A DNA stretch of 64,000 bases from an uncultured Bacteroidota bacterium. Lineage in GTDB: Bacteria > Bacteroidota > Bacteroidia > JABEUT01. The DNA is taken from contig CAIPDV010000121.1 in NCBI GenBank assembly GCA_903863935.1, positions 1 to 64,000 on the forward strand, written 5' to 3'. The notes beneath the pieces are model-generated. The model had not been told where the DNA came from. It did no database searches and saw nothing but the letters and a program-made list of their open reading frames with translations. The translations under genes were made by a program, and so were the position numbers. Numbering within the stretch: position 1 is the stretch's first letter; each line of letters starts with the position of its first letter. Below are positions 29,668 through 39,777 of this stretch, in pieces.

Positions 29668-30267
29668 ATGAAAAAACTCGCATTCATTTCATTAGCGTTG
29701 CTTGCACTTTGCTCTTTTACAATTACAGGGTATAATGTTGGTGACAAAGCCACCGATTTCAAACTTAAAAATGTAGACGGGAAGATGGTTTCCCTGGCCG
29801 ATTATAAAGATGCCAAAGGCTACATTGTTGTGTTTACCTGCAACCACTGCCCTTTTGCAAAAGCATATGAAGACCGTATAATTGGATTAAACACCAAGTA
29901 TGCATCCAAAGGATATCCTGTTATTGCCATCAGTTCTAACGATCCTTCGCAGGTGGATGAAGACAGTTATGCAAACATGCAACAAAGAGCGAAAGCCAAA
30001 AACTATGCATTCCCTTATTTGTTTGATGAAAGCCAGTCTATCGCAAAATCCTATGGAGCCACCCGCACACCGCACGTATTTGTACTGGAAAAATCAGGCA
30101 ACGATTATACGGTAAAATACATTGGTGCCATTGACGATAACAGCGATGACGCTACGGCAGTGAAAGAAAAATATGTAGAAAATGCAGTAGATAACCTGCT
30201 AGCAGGTAAGCCGGTTAATCCATCATCTACTAAAGCAATCGGCTGCGGTATCAAGTGGAAAAGCTAG
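29668..30267 (+). CDS. Redoxin / AhpC-TSA-like thioredoxin family protein
   Basis: VGDKATDFKLKNVDGKMVSLADYK; FTCNHCPFAKAYEDRI; starts 2 nt after the previous CDS. Confidence 0.9.
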   Translation: MKKLAFISLALLALCSFTITGYNVGDKATDFKLKNVDGKMVSLADYKDAKGYIVVFTCNHCPFAKAYEDRIIGLNTKYASKGYPVIAISSNDPSQVDEDSYANMQQRAKAKNYAFPYLFDESQSIAKSYGATRTPHVFVLEKSGNDYTVKYIGAIDDNSDDATAVKEKYVENAVDNLLAGKPVNPSSTKAIGCGIKWKS

Positions 30268-31775
30268 GAGTAGGCCTCCAGGTTTATTTGCGGCATTTTA
30301 CAAACTGCACACAGATCGCATTTGTTGTAGGTTAGCCAGTGGTCACGTTCATTGAACGGATACTTGTTCACATACGGCTTCAGCATTATTTTTTGTTTCA
30401 GCCAGAACGTAGTTATCTTTGGATTATGTGTATAGAAACGTAGCACCCTAAAGGGCTCTTTGGGCATTTCTTTCTTAGCAATAGGGTATCTCGTAATTAA
30501 CCGGATGCAAACTATATCAAGGTTCTTTTCAAGTGTAAGTTGGTCATACACCTGCACTGTGAGGCCATAGCCAATAGTTAGTATATCGCCTCCCCAAACA
30601 TGTTCGAGACAATAAAGGAGGTTCCTAACAGATGTTGTTATCAGCAGCCTCCTGTCATTAAGGGGTTCATTGGAACGAGCCACCCTAAAGTCATTCTCTT
30701 TATATATAATATTCAAATATGACTTACTGATTGCATCCTCCAACTTTATGGAGAACCTGGAATCATTCAAGATCACAGAATTATATAACACTTTATTATA
30801 ATTCATCCAAACGATGAGCTTATTAACCAGTTTTACAATATCATTTTCGGAAGCATAATTTATAGTATCTGCATCCTGCATTTCCTTCTCATAATATTTA
30901 TATGCCATTTCATACTGCTCCACTTCATTCATATTATGCAGTACTGACAACTTATTTATCCGGCCTCCTTTAATAATATCTCCCGGATAGGGGGTAAAGA
31001 ATGTGGTTGAATCAGTATCTTTAAAATTGTCTTTGTAGTACTCTGCAAGCCTCGTTCTTGGAAATTTAACGTGATTTATCCATCGGTCGTTTTTCTTTAA
31101 CAGCACAAATCCCGGAGGAATAGAGACAGCATTTACAGGTTGAAGGTAATTTGTGAACCTGAAAAAATTATTGGCAAAATATTGTTCCCGTAACTTTCCT
31201 ATTTCAATATCATCCTTGCCCTGATACTTGACCTGGTTCGGAAAATAGCTGGCACCGCTCCAGCCCGAAATCAAATAATCAATTTTAGGCCATTTCGTTT
31301 TTATTTCCTTTAGTAATAAATTGGCAGCATTCTCATGATTTGAATTGAGGGCATCGTTAATATTTACAAGCACTTCATTGCCATATTCAATAACAATAAC
31401 ACTTTCCAGGGAATAGCCTAAATAAGTTATCTTAACGTTATTTATTGTGTATGTCCGCAAGGTTACGGCCTCTGTAACTTTTTTATACCCCAGATTATTT
31501 AAGTACCCTTTAATTCCTGCCTTCCATTGAAACGGGAAAAAAACATGCGCGCTTTTATCGAGTGACTTTAATGTTGCCGGATGCAAATGGTCTTCATGCC
31601 CATGTGATATGAGGATAACATCCGCCTTCAGTTTTTCGCACCCTTCAGGCGGAAGTGGCCATAGATACCATTGATCAAGGTAAGCAGAACCCATTAGCCA
31701 AGGGTCGAAAAGCAAGGTGGTCTTTCCGCAATTAACTAGGAATGATGAATGTGCCAGGTACTTTAATTGAATCAT
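30264..31775 (-). CDS. MBL-fold metallo-hydrolase (UlaG-like) with C-terminal Cys cluster
   Basis: LISHGHEDHLHPATL (HxHxDH); C-terminus NKCDLCAVCKMP. Confidence 0.8.
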   Translation of the reverse strand: MIQLKYLAHSSFLVNCGKTTLLFDPWLMGSAYLDQWYLWPLPPEGCEKLKADVILISHGHEDHLHPATLKSLDKSAHVFFPFQWKAGIKGYLNNLGYKKVTEAVTLRTYTINNVKITYLGYSLESVIVIEYGNEVLVNINDALNSNHENAANLLLKEIKTKWPKIDYLISGWSGASYFPNQVKYQGKDDIEIGKLREQYFANNFFRFTNYLQPVNAVSIPPGFVLLKKNDRWINHVKFPRTRLAEYYKDNFKDTDSTTFFTPYPGDIIKGGRINKLSVLHNMNEVEQYEMAYKYYEKEMQDADTINYASENDIVKLVNKLIVWMNYNKVLYNSVILNDSRFSIKLEDAISKSYLNIIYKENDFRVARSNEPLNDRRLLITTSVRNLLYCLEHVWGGDILTIGYGLTVQVYDQLTLEKNLDIVCIRLITRYPIAKKEMPKEPFRVLRFYTHNPKITTFWLKQKIMLKPYVNKYPFNERDHWLTYNKCDLCAVCKMPQINLEAYS

Positions 31776-31800
31776 ACATGAATTATTTTCGATCTGTACT

Positions 31801-32826
31801 TTATGTTAATGCGTTTTTAAGTAATAGTGCCCTTTTCTCTATTAAATGCCAGGAAAGTAAAGCAAAAGGTATGGTAACTATAACACCCCAAATTATTAAA
31901 GGAATAGTACTTAATTTAAAAAAATGTTCCAATGTTTGCTGAACAGGAAACGCATAGATATAAATGCCATAAGACAGATCCCCAATTCTGTTTTTTACTC
32001 CCGAAACAATACTGCCAATTGAGGAACCAATTGCTATTACAACAACTGGCAAAACCAGATATTGGGTCCATTTATAAAATTGAAAATAAACTGACCCGAT
32101 CCATAAGAGTACCATAAGAACCACAATTAAACTTTTACGGCTAAAATTCTCCGCTTTAAAAAGTGCCAGCATAGCACCAGCTATAAATCCTCCGCTATAA
32201 TCAACAGCCCGGTAAAGAAAAAACGGGTAATTGTGAGCAATAAGATATGGGTTAACAAATATTTTTAATAGTATGACAATACTAATCGCAATTGAAAGTG
32301 AAAGTTTCCTGACAGAATTTGATTTAAAAAAGAAAAGTGCAGCAAGAAGAAAATAAAACATCATTTCGTAAGGAAGCGTACATAGAGAGCCGTTAATAAC
32401 GGATTTGAAAGGGTTGTCCTCAAAAATTCCATTTATTGAATACTGAAATTTGAAAAGTGATAGATTCAGTGGAATGTAGGTCCATGTTGATTTATTTTGG
32501 AAATATTCTGTAAAAGTCCCTTTGAACACGAAAACACCTAATAACACAGTAATAACCAAAACTCCCAACAGGGCAGGGTAAATTCTTAAAATACGTTTGA
32601 AAAAATATTCTTTTAACGATTTACTTCTAGTTAAACTTTGCATTACCAGGTAACCACTTATAGCAAAAAAGCCTGCCACGCCTATATAAGAAAAGGACAT
32701 CTGGTTAAATGAAATTTGGGATATCCAGTCTGCCGATTGATTTCCTGAAAGCGGGTATGCATGCGTAATTATTACAAGTACCGCAAATACTATCCTTAAA
32801 AAATCGAAATTATTTTTTGGTGTCAA
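31801..32826 (-). CDS. Acyltransferase 3 (OafA/YrhL-like) family protein
   Basis: NNFDFLRIVFAVLVIITHAYPL, GVAGFFAISGYLVMQS, ISYGIYIYAFPVQQ-like C-terminal region; polytopic. Confidence 0.9.
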   Translation of the reverse strand: MTPKNNFDFLRIVFAVLVIITHAYPLSGNQSADWISQISFNQMSFSYIGVAGFFAISGYLVMQSLTRSKSLKEYFFKRILRIYPALLGVLVITVLLGVFVFKGTFTEYFQNKSTWTYIPLNLSLFKFQYSINGIFEDNPFKSVINGSLCTLPYEMMFYFLLAALFFFKSNSVRKLSLSIAISIVILLKIFVNPYLIAHNYPFFLYRAVDYSGGFIAGAMLALFKAENFSRKSLIVVLMVLLWIGSVYFQFYKWTQYLVLPVVVIAIGSSIGSIVSGVKNRIGDLSYGIYIYAFPVQQTLEHFFKLSTIPLIIWGVIVTIPFALLSWHLIEKRALLLKNALT

Positions 32827-32973
32827 TAGAAAAAGTAATGGTACGTGAGGTATTACTATCTATTCATTCTTCTTCTTTTGTGATTTTTTGCTGAACTACT
32901 ACCAAAATATATCCTGAAAACGAGATGTTTCACATTTTATTGCATCCTCACACTTTATTTATTCTTTAAAGCT

Positions 32974-32981
32974 TACTTTTG
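32974..32981 (+). promoter_or_regulatory. -7 box (TACTTTTG)
   Basis: TAnnTTTG 16 nt before the ATG at 32997. Confidence 0.5.
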
Positions 32982-32996
32982 CAAAAAAAATAATTT

Positions 32997-33944
32997 ATGA
33001 AAAAATATTCCCCGCTCATTTTAGGTGCATTTTTCGCTTTTGCCGGCTTGTCCACCAAAGCCCAGGACACACTATCAGAAAAAAATTATCGTGTCTATTC
33101 GGTTAAAGAAGGAAAGGAAGTTTCCCTGAAAGACATTATTAACGATGCCAAAAACTACGATGTTGTTTTTTATGGAGAAGAACATAATGATTCGGTTACC
33201 CACTACCTTGAAAAGACCCTATTCATGGGGCTTTATGATAAGTACAACAGCAGTTTGACCCTTTCGATGGAAATGTTTGAAAGAGATATTCAAAATGTGA
33301 TGAACGAGTATTTGATGGGTGCAATAAAAGAAAAGTATTTCAAAAAAGATGCCCGAGTCTGGAGTAATTATAAAGACTATCGCCCGATGGTGGAGTTTGC
33401 AAAAGCAAAACATCTGGATGTGGTTTGCGCCAATGCTCCCGGCCGTTACCCTTCTATTGCCGGAACCAAAGGAGAAAAAGCTTTGATGGCTCTTCCGGAA
33501 GAATCGAAAAGGAATTTCGCCCCGCTTCCTTATGATACTGCCACCGGAGAATACTATGAAAAACTACAGGAACAATCTGGCCACATGATGATGCCTGCAA
33601 CGAAGAACGACACCTCAAAATCAAAAATGCCTGCCATGATGATGCCTTCGTTTGACCTTGTGGTGGCTCAATCACTCTGGGATGCAACTATGGCCTATTC
33701 CATTTCGGAATATTTGAAAACCCACAAAGACAAGAAGGTTATGCAGGTGAATGGACGATTCCATAGCGATCAGGGATTTGCCGTTGTAACTCAGTTAAAG
33801 AAATACAACCCTAAGGCAAAGATTCTAATTATTTCCAGCGGTTCTGATGATGCATTCCCAACTATTGATTGGAGCAAATTCAAACAGAATGGAGATTACA
33901 TCATTGTAACAGATCCTAAAGTGCCAAGGACCTTCAAGGATTAG
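32997..33944 (+). CDS. ChaN-like haem-binding uptake family protein
   Basis: VVFYGEEHNDSVTHYLEKTL; LSMEMFERDIQNVMNEYL; VNGRFHSDQGFAV. Confidence 0.85.
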   Translation: MKKYSPLILGAFFAFAGLSTKAQDTLSEKNYRVYSVKEGKEVSLKDIINDAKNYDVVFYGEEHNDSVTHYLEKTLFMGLYDKYNSSLTLSMEMFERDIQNVMNEYLMGAIKEKYFKKDARVWSNYKDYRPMVEFAKAKHLDVVCANAPGRYPSIAGTKGEKALMALPEESKRNFAPLPYDTATGEYYEKLQEQSGHMMMPATKNDTSKSKMPAMMMPSFDLVVAQSLWDATMAYSISEYLKTHKDKKVMQVNGRFHSDQGFAVVTQLKKYNPKAKILIISSGSDDAFPTIDWSKFKQNGDYIIVTDPKVPRTFKD

Positions 33945-35305
33945 TTTCGAATCACATCCACTTTAGTAACGGTCCTTTGGCCATCGGGCGACAGGACTTC
34001 AAGAAAGTAGATTCCGGTAAGTAAATTATTTACCGGAATTTCCATTTTAGAATTGTTTGATGAACACTTCCCAACCCATATAATTTGCCCGGATAGGGTA
34101 TATAATTTTACTGCCGATGACTGTTTTATTCCATTAATATAAAGCCTGTCAGATACTGGGTTTGGATAAATTTCAATTTGATTGGGCTGAGAAATATTGC
34201 TCACACTAGTAGAAATGCCTTTCACCTCTCTAATCCTATTATTATTAGCATCTGCAATGAAAAGATTACCAGATTTATCAACTGTTACACTATAGTCCCA
34301 CCACAATTCAGCTAAAGTTGCAAGGCCACCATCACCGCTAAATCCTCCTGACAAATAGCCATTACCCGCAACAGTTGTAATTACTCCGGTTATGCCATCT
34401 ATCTCCCGCACTTTCTGATTATGTTCATCTGCGATAAAAAGATCACCGCTCCCATCAAAGGCAACACCGGCAGGGTAATTCAATTCCGCTGTTGTTGCTT
34501 GTGTTCCATCGCCACTACTTCCGGGTGTTCCATTACCTGCAAACGTTGAAATTAACCCCGAAGAAATATCAACCATACGGACCCTTTGGTTTCCATAATC
34601 GGAGATGTAAACATTTCCGGTTGCATCTAGTGCTACACCCGTTGGGTAATTCAGTTCTGCGGCAGTTGCCTGTATTCCATCGTTGTTATAGCCCATAGTT
34701 CCATTACCGGCAAGTGTAGTTATAATACCAGTTGAATGTGTTACTTTCCTGATACGATAATTGTCTTCATCTGCAAAATAAATATTATGTGCAGCATCTA
34801 CAGCTAATCCATACGGATAGAATATTTCAGCAGCAGTTGCCTGGCCTCCGTCGCCATTATAACCATAATTTCCTGATCCCGCAACAGTTGTGAGCACTCC
34901 GGTTTTCTTAACTACCATCCGAATTTTGTTATTTGCCGTTTCTGAAAAGTAAATGTTGCCTGAATCATCTACTGCTACAGCTAATGGCTGAATGATTGGT
35001 GAAGCAGTTGCCTGGCCTCCATCGGGGCTAATTCCACCAACACCTGTACCTGCAACAGTGGTAATAATGCCTGTTACATGGTCAACTTTCCTTACTGCAT
35101 TATTATTATCGGCAATGTAAACGTTTCCCGAATCATCTACACAAACACCCTGTGGGTAATATAACTCAGCCGATGTTGCTTGTCCCCCATCACCCGAGAA
35201 TACAGCCCCTCCATTACCTGCATAGGTGTATATGTTTTGTGCCGTAAGATTGTTTATGCCAAAGCAAACGACAAATAACATAAAACCAAGTATTGATTTT
35301 TTCAT
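33941..35305 (-). CDS. NHL-repeat secreted protein with T9SS type A sorting domain
   Basis: At least six ~55-aa repeats (GDGGQATxAELxYPxGVxxDxxGNxYxAD); C-terminal IEIYPNPVSDRLYI...GIYFLEVLSPDGQRTVTKVDV; ATG at 35305 favoured over 35341. Confidence 0.88.
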   Translation of the reverse strand: MKKSILGFMLFVVCFGINNLTAQNIYTYAGNGGAVFSGDGGQATSAELYYPQGVCVDDSGNVYIADNNNAVRKVDHVTGIITTVAGTGVGGISPDGGQATASPIIQPLAVAVDDSGNIYFSETANNKIRMVVKKTGVLTTVAGSGNYGYNGDGGQATAAEIFYPYGLAVDAAHNIYFADEDNYRIRKVTHSTGIITTLAGNGTMGYNNDGIQATAAELNYPTGVALDATGNVYISDYGNQRVRMVDISSGLISTFAGNGTPGSSGDGTQATTAELNYPAGVAFDGSGDLFIADEHNQKVREIDGITGVITTVAGNGYLSGGFSGDGGLATLAELWWDYSVTVDKSGNLFIADANNNRIREVKGISTSVSNISQPNQIEIYPNPVSDRLYINGIKQSSAVKLYTLSGQIIWVGKCSSNNSKMEIPVNNLLTGIYFLEVLSPDGQRTVTKVDVIRN

Positions 35306-35359
35306 GATACAAATATTATTTTTCAAATATAGAAATTCCATGGCTCTTTAATTGTGATA

Positions 35360-35396
35360 ACAAGAAAAACCCATCCGGATGTAGTCGGGATGGGTT
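35360..35396 (-). terminator. Intrinsic terminator downstream of hemL
   Basis: aacccatcc / ggatgggtt stem; T-run on the minus strand (ggtttttcttg). Confidence 0.7.
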
Positions 35397-35415
35397 ATTA
35401 AATGGGTAGATAAAT

Positions 35416-36753
35416 TTATTGGGCCATAGCTATTTCCCTGGCTTTTCGCATAGCAATAATGGTTTTATCAATATCAGTATCAGTATGTGCAGCTGACATA
35501 AATCCAACTTCATATTCCGATGGTCCCAGATAAACCCCCATTTCCAGCAAAGCCAAATGGAATTTTTTAAAGTTAACCATGCTCATGATATCAATATCCT
35601 TAGCTGCTCTAATCATTTCATTGTCGCTAAATACGCACCAGAAAATAGAACCAATATGATACATCCGAAACTGCACATCCAGTGTTAAACCTTCCATAAC
35701 TCCTTTCACCAGTTTCTTAGTTTTTCTTTCCAGTTCTTCGTAGAACCAGGGTTTAAGACATTCGGTAAGTTGAGCAATACCGGCAGCCATAGCTACCGGA
35801 TTACCCGACAATGTGCCTGCCTGGTAAACGTTACCATCCGGAGATATGGCTTTCATAATATCGGCACTGGCCGCATATGCACCAACGGGTAAACCACCAC
35901 CAATTATCTTTCCAAAAGTCACAATATCGGGCGATACATTATAGTAACCCGAAGCACCGGAAAATCCAACTCGGAAGCCAGATATCACTTCATCAAATAT
36001 CAATAATGAACCATGAACTGAACATATATCCGCCAAAAATTCAAGGAACTCTCTTTTTTGAATCAGCAGCCCGTTATTGGCCGGAATTGGTTCAATTATT
36101 ATGGCTGCAATTTCCTTCTTATGATGTTCAAATGCATGCTTAACTGCATCGATATCATTCAATGGAAGTACAATTGTTTCCTTTGCGAAAGAATCCGGAA
36201 CACCGGCAGAAGAAGATATGCCAAAAGTTGCCAAACCTGAACCGGCATTAACCAAAACAGAATCTGAATGTCCGTGGTAACATCCTTCAAACTTTATTAT
36301 CTTGTTCCGTTTGGTATGGCCTCGTGCCAGCCTTATTGCCGACATACAGGCTTCGGTGCCGGAACTTACAAAGCGTATTTTTTCAATGTGCGGATGGTTC
36401 CGGATAATCAAATCTGCTAGCTCATTCTCAAGTCTGGTAGGTGCTCCGAAAGAAAGGCCTTTATCGGCTGTTGCTTTTACTTTTTCAAGCACTGAAGGGT
36501 TTGCATGTCCTAAAATCAAAGGCCCCCAGGAACAACAGTAATCTATAAATTCATTTCCGTCTTCATCCCAAATATGAGAGCCTTTGCCATGCTCTACAAA
36601 TAAGGGAGTTCCCCCAACTGCTTTAAATGCTCGCACCGGCGAATTCACTCCGCCCGGAAAATGGGTTTTGGCTTCTTCAAAAAGCTTTTCTGATATTTCT
36701 CTTTTCAACATGGTAGTATCGTTTAGTTCACTAATTTCTATTATGTCTTTCAT
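35416..36753 (-). CDS. hemL: Glutamate-1-semialdehyde 2,1-aminomutase
   Basis: FPGGVNSPVRAFKAVGGTPLFVEHGKGSHIWDEDGNEFIDYCCSWGPLILGHA; LIFDEVISGFRVG; GKIIGGGLPVGAY; start may be 36711. Confidence 0.96.
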   Translation of the reverse strand: MKDIIEISELNDTTMLKREISEKLFEEAKTHFPGGVNSPVRAFKAVGGTPLFVEHGKGSHIWDEDGNEFIDYCCSWGPLILGHANPSVLEKVKATADKGLSFGAPTRLENELADLIIRNHPHIEKIRFVSSGTEACMSAIRLARGHTKRNKIIKFEGCYHGHSDSVLVNAGSGLATFGISSSAGVPDSFAKETIVLPLNDIDAVKHAFEHHKKEIAAIIIEPIPANNGLLIQKREFLEFLADICSVHGSLLIFDEVISGFRVGFSGASGYYNVSPDIVTFGKIIGGGLPVGAYAASADIMKAISPDGNVYQAGTLSGNPVAMAAGIAQLTECLKPWFYEELERKTKKLVKGVMEGLTLDVQFRMYHIGSIFWCVFSDNEMIRAAKDIDIMSMVNFKKFHLALLEMGVYLGPSEYEVGFMSAAHTDTDIDKTIIAMRKAREIAMAQ

Positions 36754-36906
36754 AATGGTTCAGGTTTACAAATATGCAACAAAATTGGACATAGCAGCAT
36801 CCATTGTCAATGATGGATGTCATAGAATGAATGAAGAAGAGTATTATTAGTCGATTTTTTGTTGATTACTTTCACAAAGCCGCCTTTTAGTGTCTTAATG
36901 TTTCTA

Positions 36907-36914
36907 TAATTTTG
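36907..36914 (+). promoter_or_regulatory. -7 box (TAATTTTG)
   Basis: TAnnTTTG 20 nt before the ATG at 36934. Confidence 0.5.
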
Positions 36915-36933
36915 CCATTCAAAACATTAAAAA

Positions 36934-38367
36934 ATGACTACACTCAAATCAACACAAACTATTGGTTCTACAGATAATCTGATTCTTATTGGCAATGCCA
37001 AAAGCGACTTTTCTAAACATGGGCTATCCAAAGCTGAAGCAGATTTTGTAACAAAACAAATCAAGGCTGAAGAGCATACTATCAATATAAATCAATACTC
37101 CCGCCGGATACTCATTTACATTGCAGAAGACAAGAAAAATGAGAACCTTTTACTGGAGGCATTCCGCAAAGCGGGAAGCAAAGCATGCGGAGTATTTAAT
37201 GCTGCCAAAGCAGCTCAGGTTACACTTGTTGATTTGGCCGGAAACGGAGCCCACACACTTGCTTTTGCAGAGGGAATGGCTCTTGCCAACTACCAATTTA
37301 TCCAATTAAAGAAAGATGCAAAAAAATTGGAGCATTCACTTAAAAATATCCTTATCCATTCGAAAAATATAAGCACCAAAGAAATTGGGAACTTACAAAT
37401 TGTGGTGGATGCTACAGAAATGGCGAGAACTTTGGTGAATAAACCGCTCAACTATCTTAACGCCGTTCAACTTGCAAAGGAATTTGAAAAGATGGGTAAA
37501 GAAGCAGGTTTTAAAGTAGAGGTATTTAACAAAGCTAAAATTACAGCCCTTAAAATGGGAGGATTATTAGCCGTAAATATGGGTAGTATTGACCCACCAA
37601 CTTTTACTGTTATGGAATACAAACCTAAGAATGCGGTAAATAAAAAGCCTTATATGTTGGTTGGGAAAGGAGTTGTATATGATACCGGAGGCCTCAGTAT
37701 TAAGCCAACCGCCGGTATGGCAGATATGAAATGCGATATGGCCGGAGCGGCAGTTGTTGGAAGCACCATGTATGCTATTGCTAAGGCTGGATTGCCGGTA
37801 TGGGTGGTAGGATTAACACCTGCAACAGACAACCGCCCCGGAGGAAATGCTTATACCAACGGTGATATACTTACCATGCATAGCGGTGCTACCGTTGAAA
37901 TGCTGAATGCAGATGCGGAAGGCCGGTTGATATTGGCAGACGCATTGAGCTATGGTAAAAAATACAACCCTGAATTGGCGATTGACCTTGCAACCTTGAC
38001 AGGCGCAGCAGCAGCCGCTATCGGTAAATATGGAATTGTTGCGATGGGTACTGCTGACAAAAAGCAATTCGATGCTCTTAAAGAGAGCGGTGAACATGTA
38101 AATGAAAGACTTGTAGAGTTCCCTATGTGGGAAGAATACGGCGACCTTTTGAAAACCGAAATAGCAGACATGAAAAACATTGGCGGACCTTATGCCGGAG
38201 CCATTACCGCAGGAAAGTTTTTGGAAAAGTTCACTTCTTACCCTTGGATACATTTGGATATTGCAGGACCTGCTTTCATTGAAGCTGCATGGGATTACAA
38301 ACCTAAAGGCGGGACTGGTTATGGTGTAAGATTATTGTTTGACTTTTTGAGTAATGTGAAGAAATAG
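36934..38367 (+). CDS. pepA: Leucyl aminopeptidase (M17)
   Basis: VGKGVVYDTGGLSIKPTAGMADMKCDMAGAA; NGDILTMHSGATVEMLNADAEGRLILADAL. Confidence 0.95.
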   Translation: MTTLKSTQTIGSTDNLILIGNAKSDFSKHGLSKAEADFVTKQIKAEEHTININQYSRRILIYIAEDKKNENLLLEAFRKAGSKACGVFNAAKAAQVTLVDLAGNGAHTLAFAEGMALANYQFIQLKKDAKKLEHSLKNILIHSKNISTKEIGNLQIVVDATEMARTLVNKPLNYLNAVQLAKEFEKMGKEAGFKVEVFNKAKITALKMGGLLAVNMGSIDPPTFTVMEYKPKNAVNKKPYMLVGKGVVYDTGGLSIKPTAGMADMKCDMAGAAVVGSTMYAIAKAGLPVWVVGLTPATDNRPGGNAYTNGDILTMHSGATVEMLNADAEGRLILADALSYGKKYNPELAIDLATLTGAAAAAIGKYGIVAMGTADKKQFDALKESGEHVNERLVEFPMWEEYGDLLKTEIADMKNIGGPYAGAITAGKFLEKFTSYPWIHLDIAGPAFIEAAWDYKPKGGTGYGVRLLFDFLSNVKK

Positions 38368-38395
38368 CACTTATATTAGGGGTATAAAAAATGAA

Positions 38396-39151
38396 ATGCG
38401 AGTTTGCCTGATTCTGATTGCAATACTTTTTCTCTTCAAGCCAGGTGAAGCGCAAGTTTCTCCTAAAAAGATTGAGGCAAGATTAGCTAATCTGCTCAAA
38501 CAACACTGTGACAATTATTGCCAAGATGAAGAATACCTGGATGCTTTTTCGAAAAAATTCATTTATTGCCTAAACAACTATAATTTCACTATAAAATATC
38601 CGTTTGAAAAATTAAAATCACTGGAATTTCAAACCCTGACTTCTCCCGACAGTCTGGTTCGGATTTATAGCTGGCCTGGTGTGCAGGGTGGCGATTCTTT
38701 CTGGACTGAAGATGCGATTCAATACTCTACGAATGATAAAGTCCATGCTTATATTACCGATTCCAATTCGAATGAAGCATACTTTACGTTTGATACTTTG
38801 AATGATTCCGGAAAAGTGTATTATATTCTGATAAAAGATGGAGGAGGCGCTTGTATGAGCACTGCTTCGGTGCGGATTTTTACAATAGAAAATGGAAAAC
38901 TAAATACTCGTGCTAAAATAATTAAAACAAAGTCGGGATTAACCTCAAACATCATAGTCGATTACAATTATTGCGACACACCGGATTCAATACTGATATC
39001 TAAGCGAAATGAAAAAGTTGATTTTATAGAATATGATGTTAGTAAGCGTATTATTTATATTCCGATTGTTACTGAAAATATGGTTATGACTACAAATCAT
39101 ATGACTTATAAATTTGATACTATTGAACATTGCTTTAAACGAATATTTTAA
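38396..39151 (+). CDS. Hypothetical secreted protein
   Basis: Signal-like N-terminus MRVCLILIAILFLFKPGEAQ; stop overlaps the next start. Confidence 0.6.
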   Translation: MRVCLILIAILFLFKPGEAQVSPKKIEARLANLLKQHCDNYCQDEEYLDAFSKKFIYCLNNYNFTIKYPFEKLKSLEFQTLTSPDSLVRIYSWPGVQGGDSFWTEDAIQYSTNDKVHAYITDSNSNEAYFTFDTLNDSGKVYYILIKDGGGACMSTASVRIFTIENGKLNTRAKIIKTKSGLTSNIIVDYNYCDTPDSILISKRNEKVDFIEYDVSKRIIYIPIVTENMVMTTNHMTYKFDTIEHCFKRIF

Positions 39152-39777
39152 TGAGCATAATTGACAAACTTGCCTCCGCTGTCAGAGTGCGAAATACAGA
39201 GCCCACCAAGGATTTAGCACAACAAATAGTTGCTAAGAATGATAAATCTGCGATTAAGGAATTGGTGGCTAATCTCAGTAATAAAAACAAGAACTTGCAA
39301 AGCGATTGTATTAAGACCTTGTATGAAGTCGGAGAGCGCAAACCGGACCTAATTGCAGAATATGACAAGGAGTTTTTGGAGCTTCTAACCCATAAAAATA
39401 ATCGCTTAGTTTGGGGTGCGATGACCGCCCTTGATTGCATTGCGAGTATCAACCCCAAAGGGATTTACAAGAATCTGTCTTTGATTTTGAAGATATCAGA
39501 TACGGGTTCGGTTATTACCAAAGACCATTCAATTGGAATATTAACCAAAGTTGCTGCTGTTAAGGAATACAAAGACAATGCTTTAACACTTTTGTTGGAC
39601 CAATTTAAAACTGCCGCCACTAATCAGTTGCCAAAATATGCTGAAGATGCAGTTTCGGTTATTGATAGTAAATACAAAAAAGATTTTATAAAAATCCTGT
39701 CTTCACGTTTGGGTGATATTGATAAAGACACCAAGCGCAACCGAGTTGAAAAGGTGATAAAGAAATTGAGTAAGTAA
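39151..39777 (+). CDS. HEAT-like repeat hypothetical protein
   Basis: Helical repeats (KNLQSDCIKTLYEVGERKPDLIAEYDKEFLELLTHKNNRLVWGAMTALDCIA). Confidence 0.65.
   Translation: MSIIDKLASAVRVRNTEPTKDLAQQIVAKNDKSAIKELVANLSNKNKNLQSDCIKTLYEVGERKPDLIAEYDKEFLELLTHKNNRLVWGAMTALDCIASINPKGIYKNLSLILKISDTGSVITKDHSIGILTKVAAVKEYKDNALTLLLDQFKTAATNQLPKYAEDAVSVIDSKYKKDFIKILSSRLGDIDKDTKRNRVEKVIKKLSK

Noticed and set aside
37813-38253. 146-aa minus-strand ORF
   Set aside because: Antisense within pepA, conserved aminopeptidase motifs are on the other strand.
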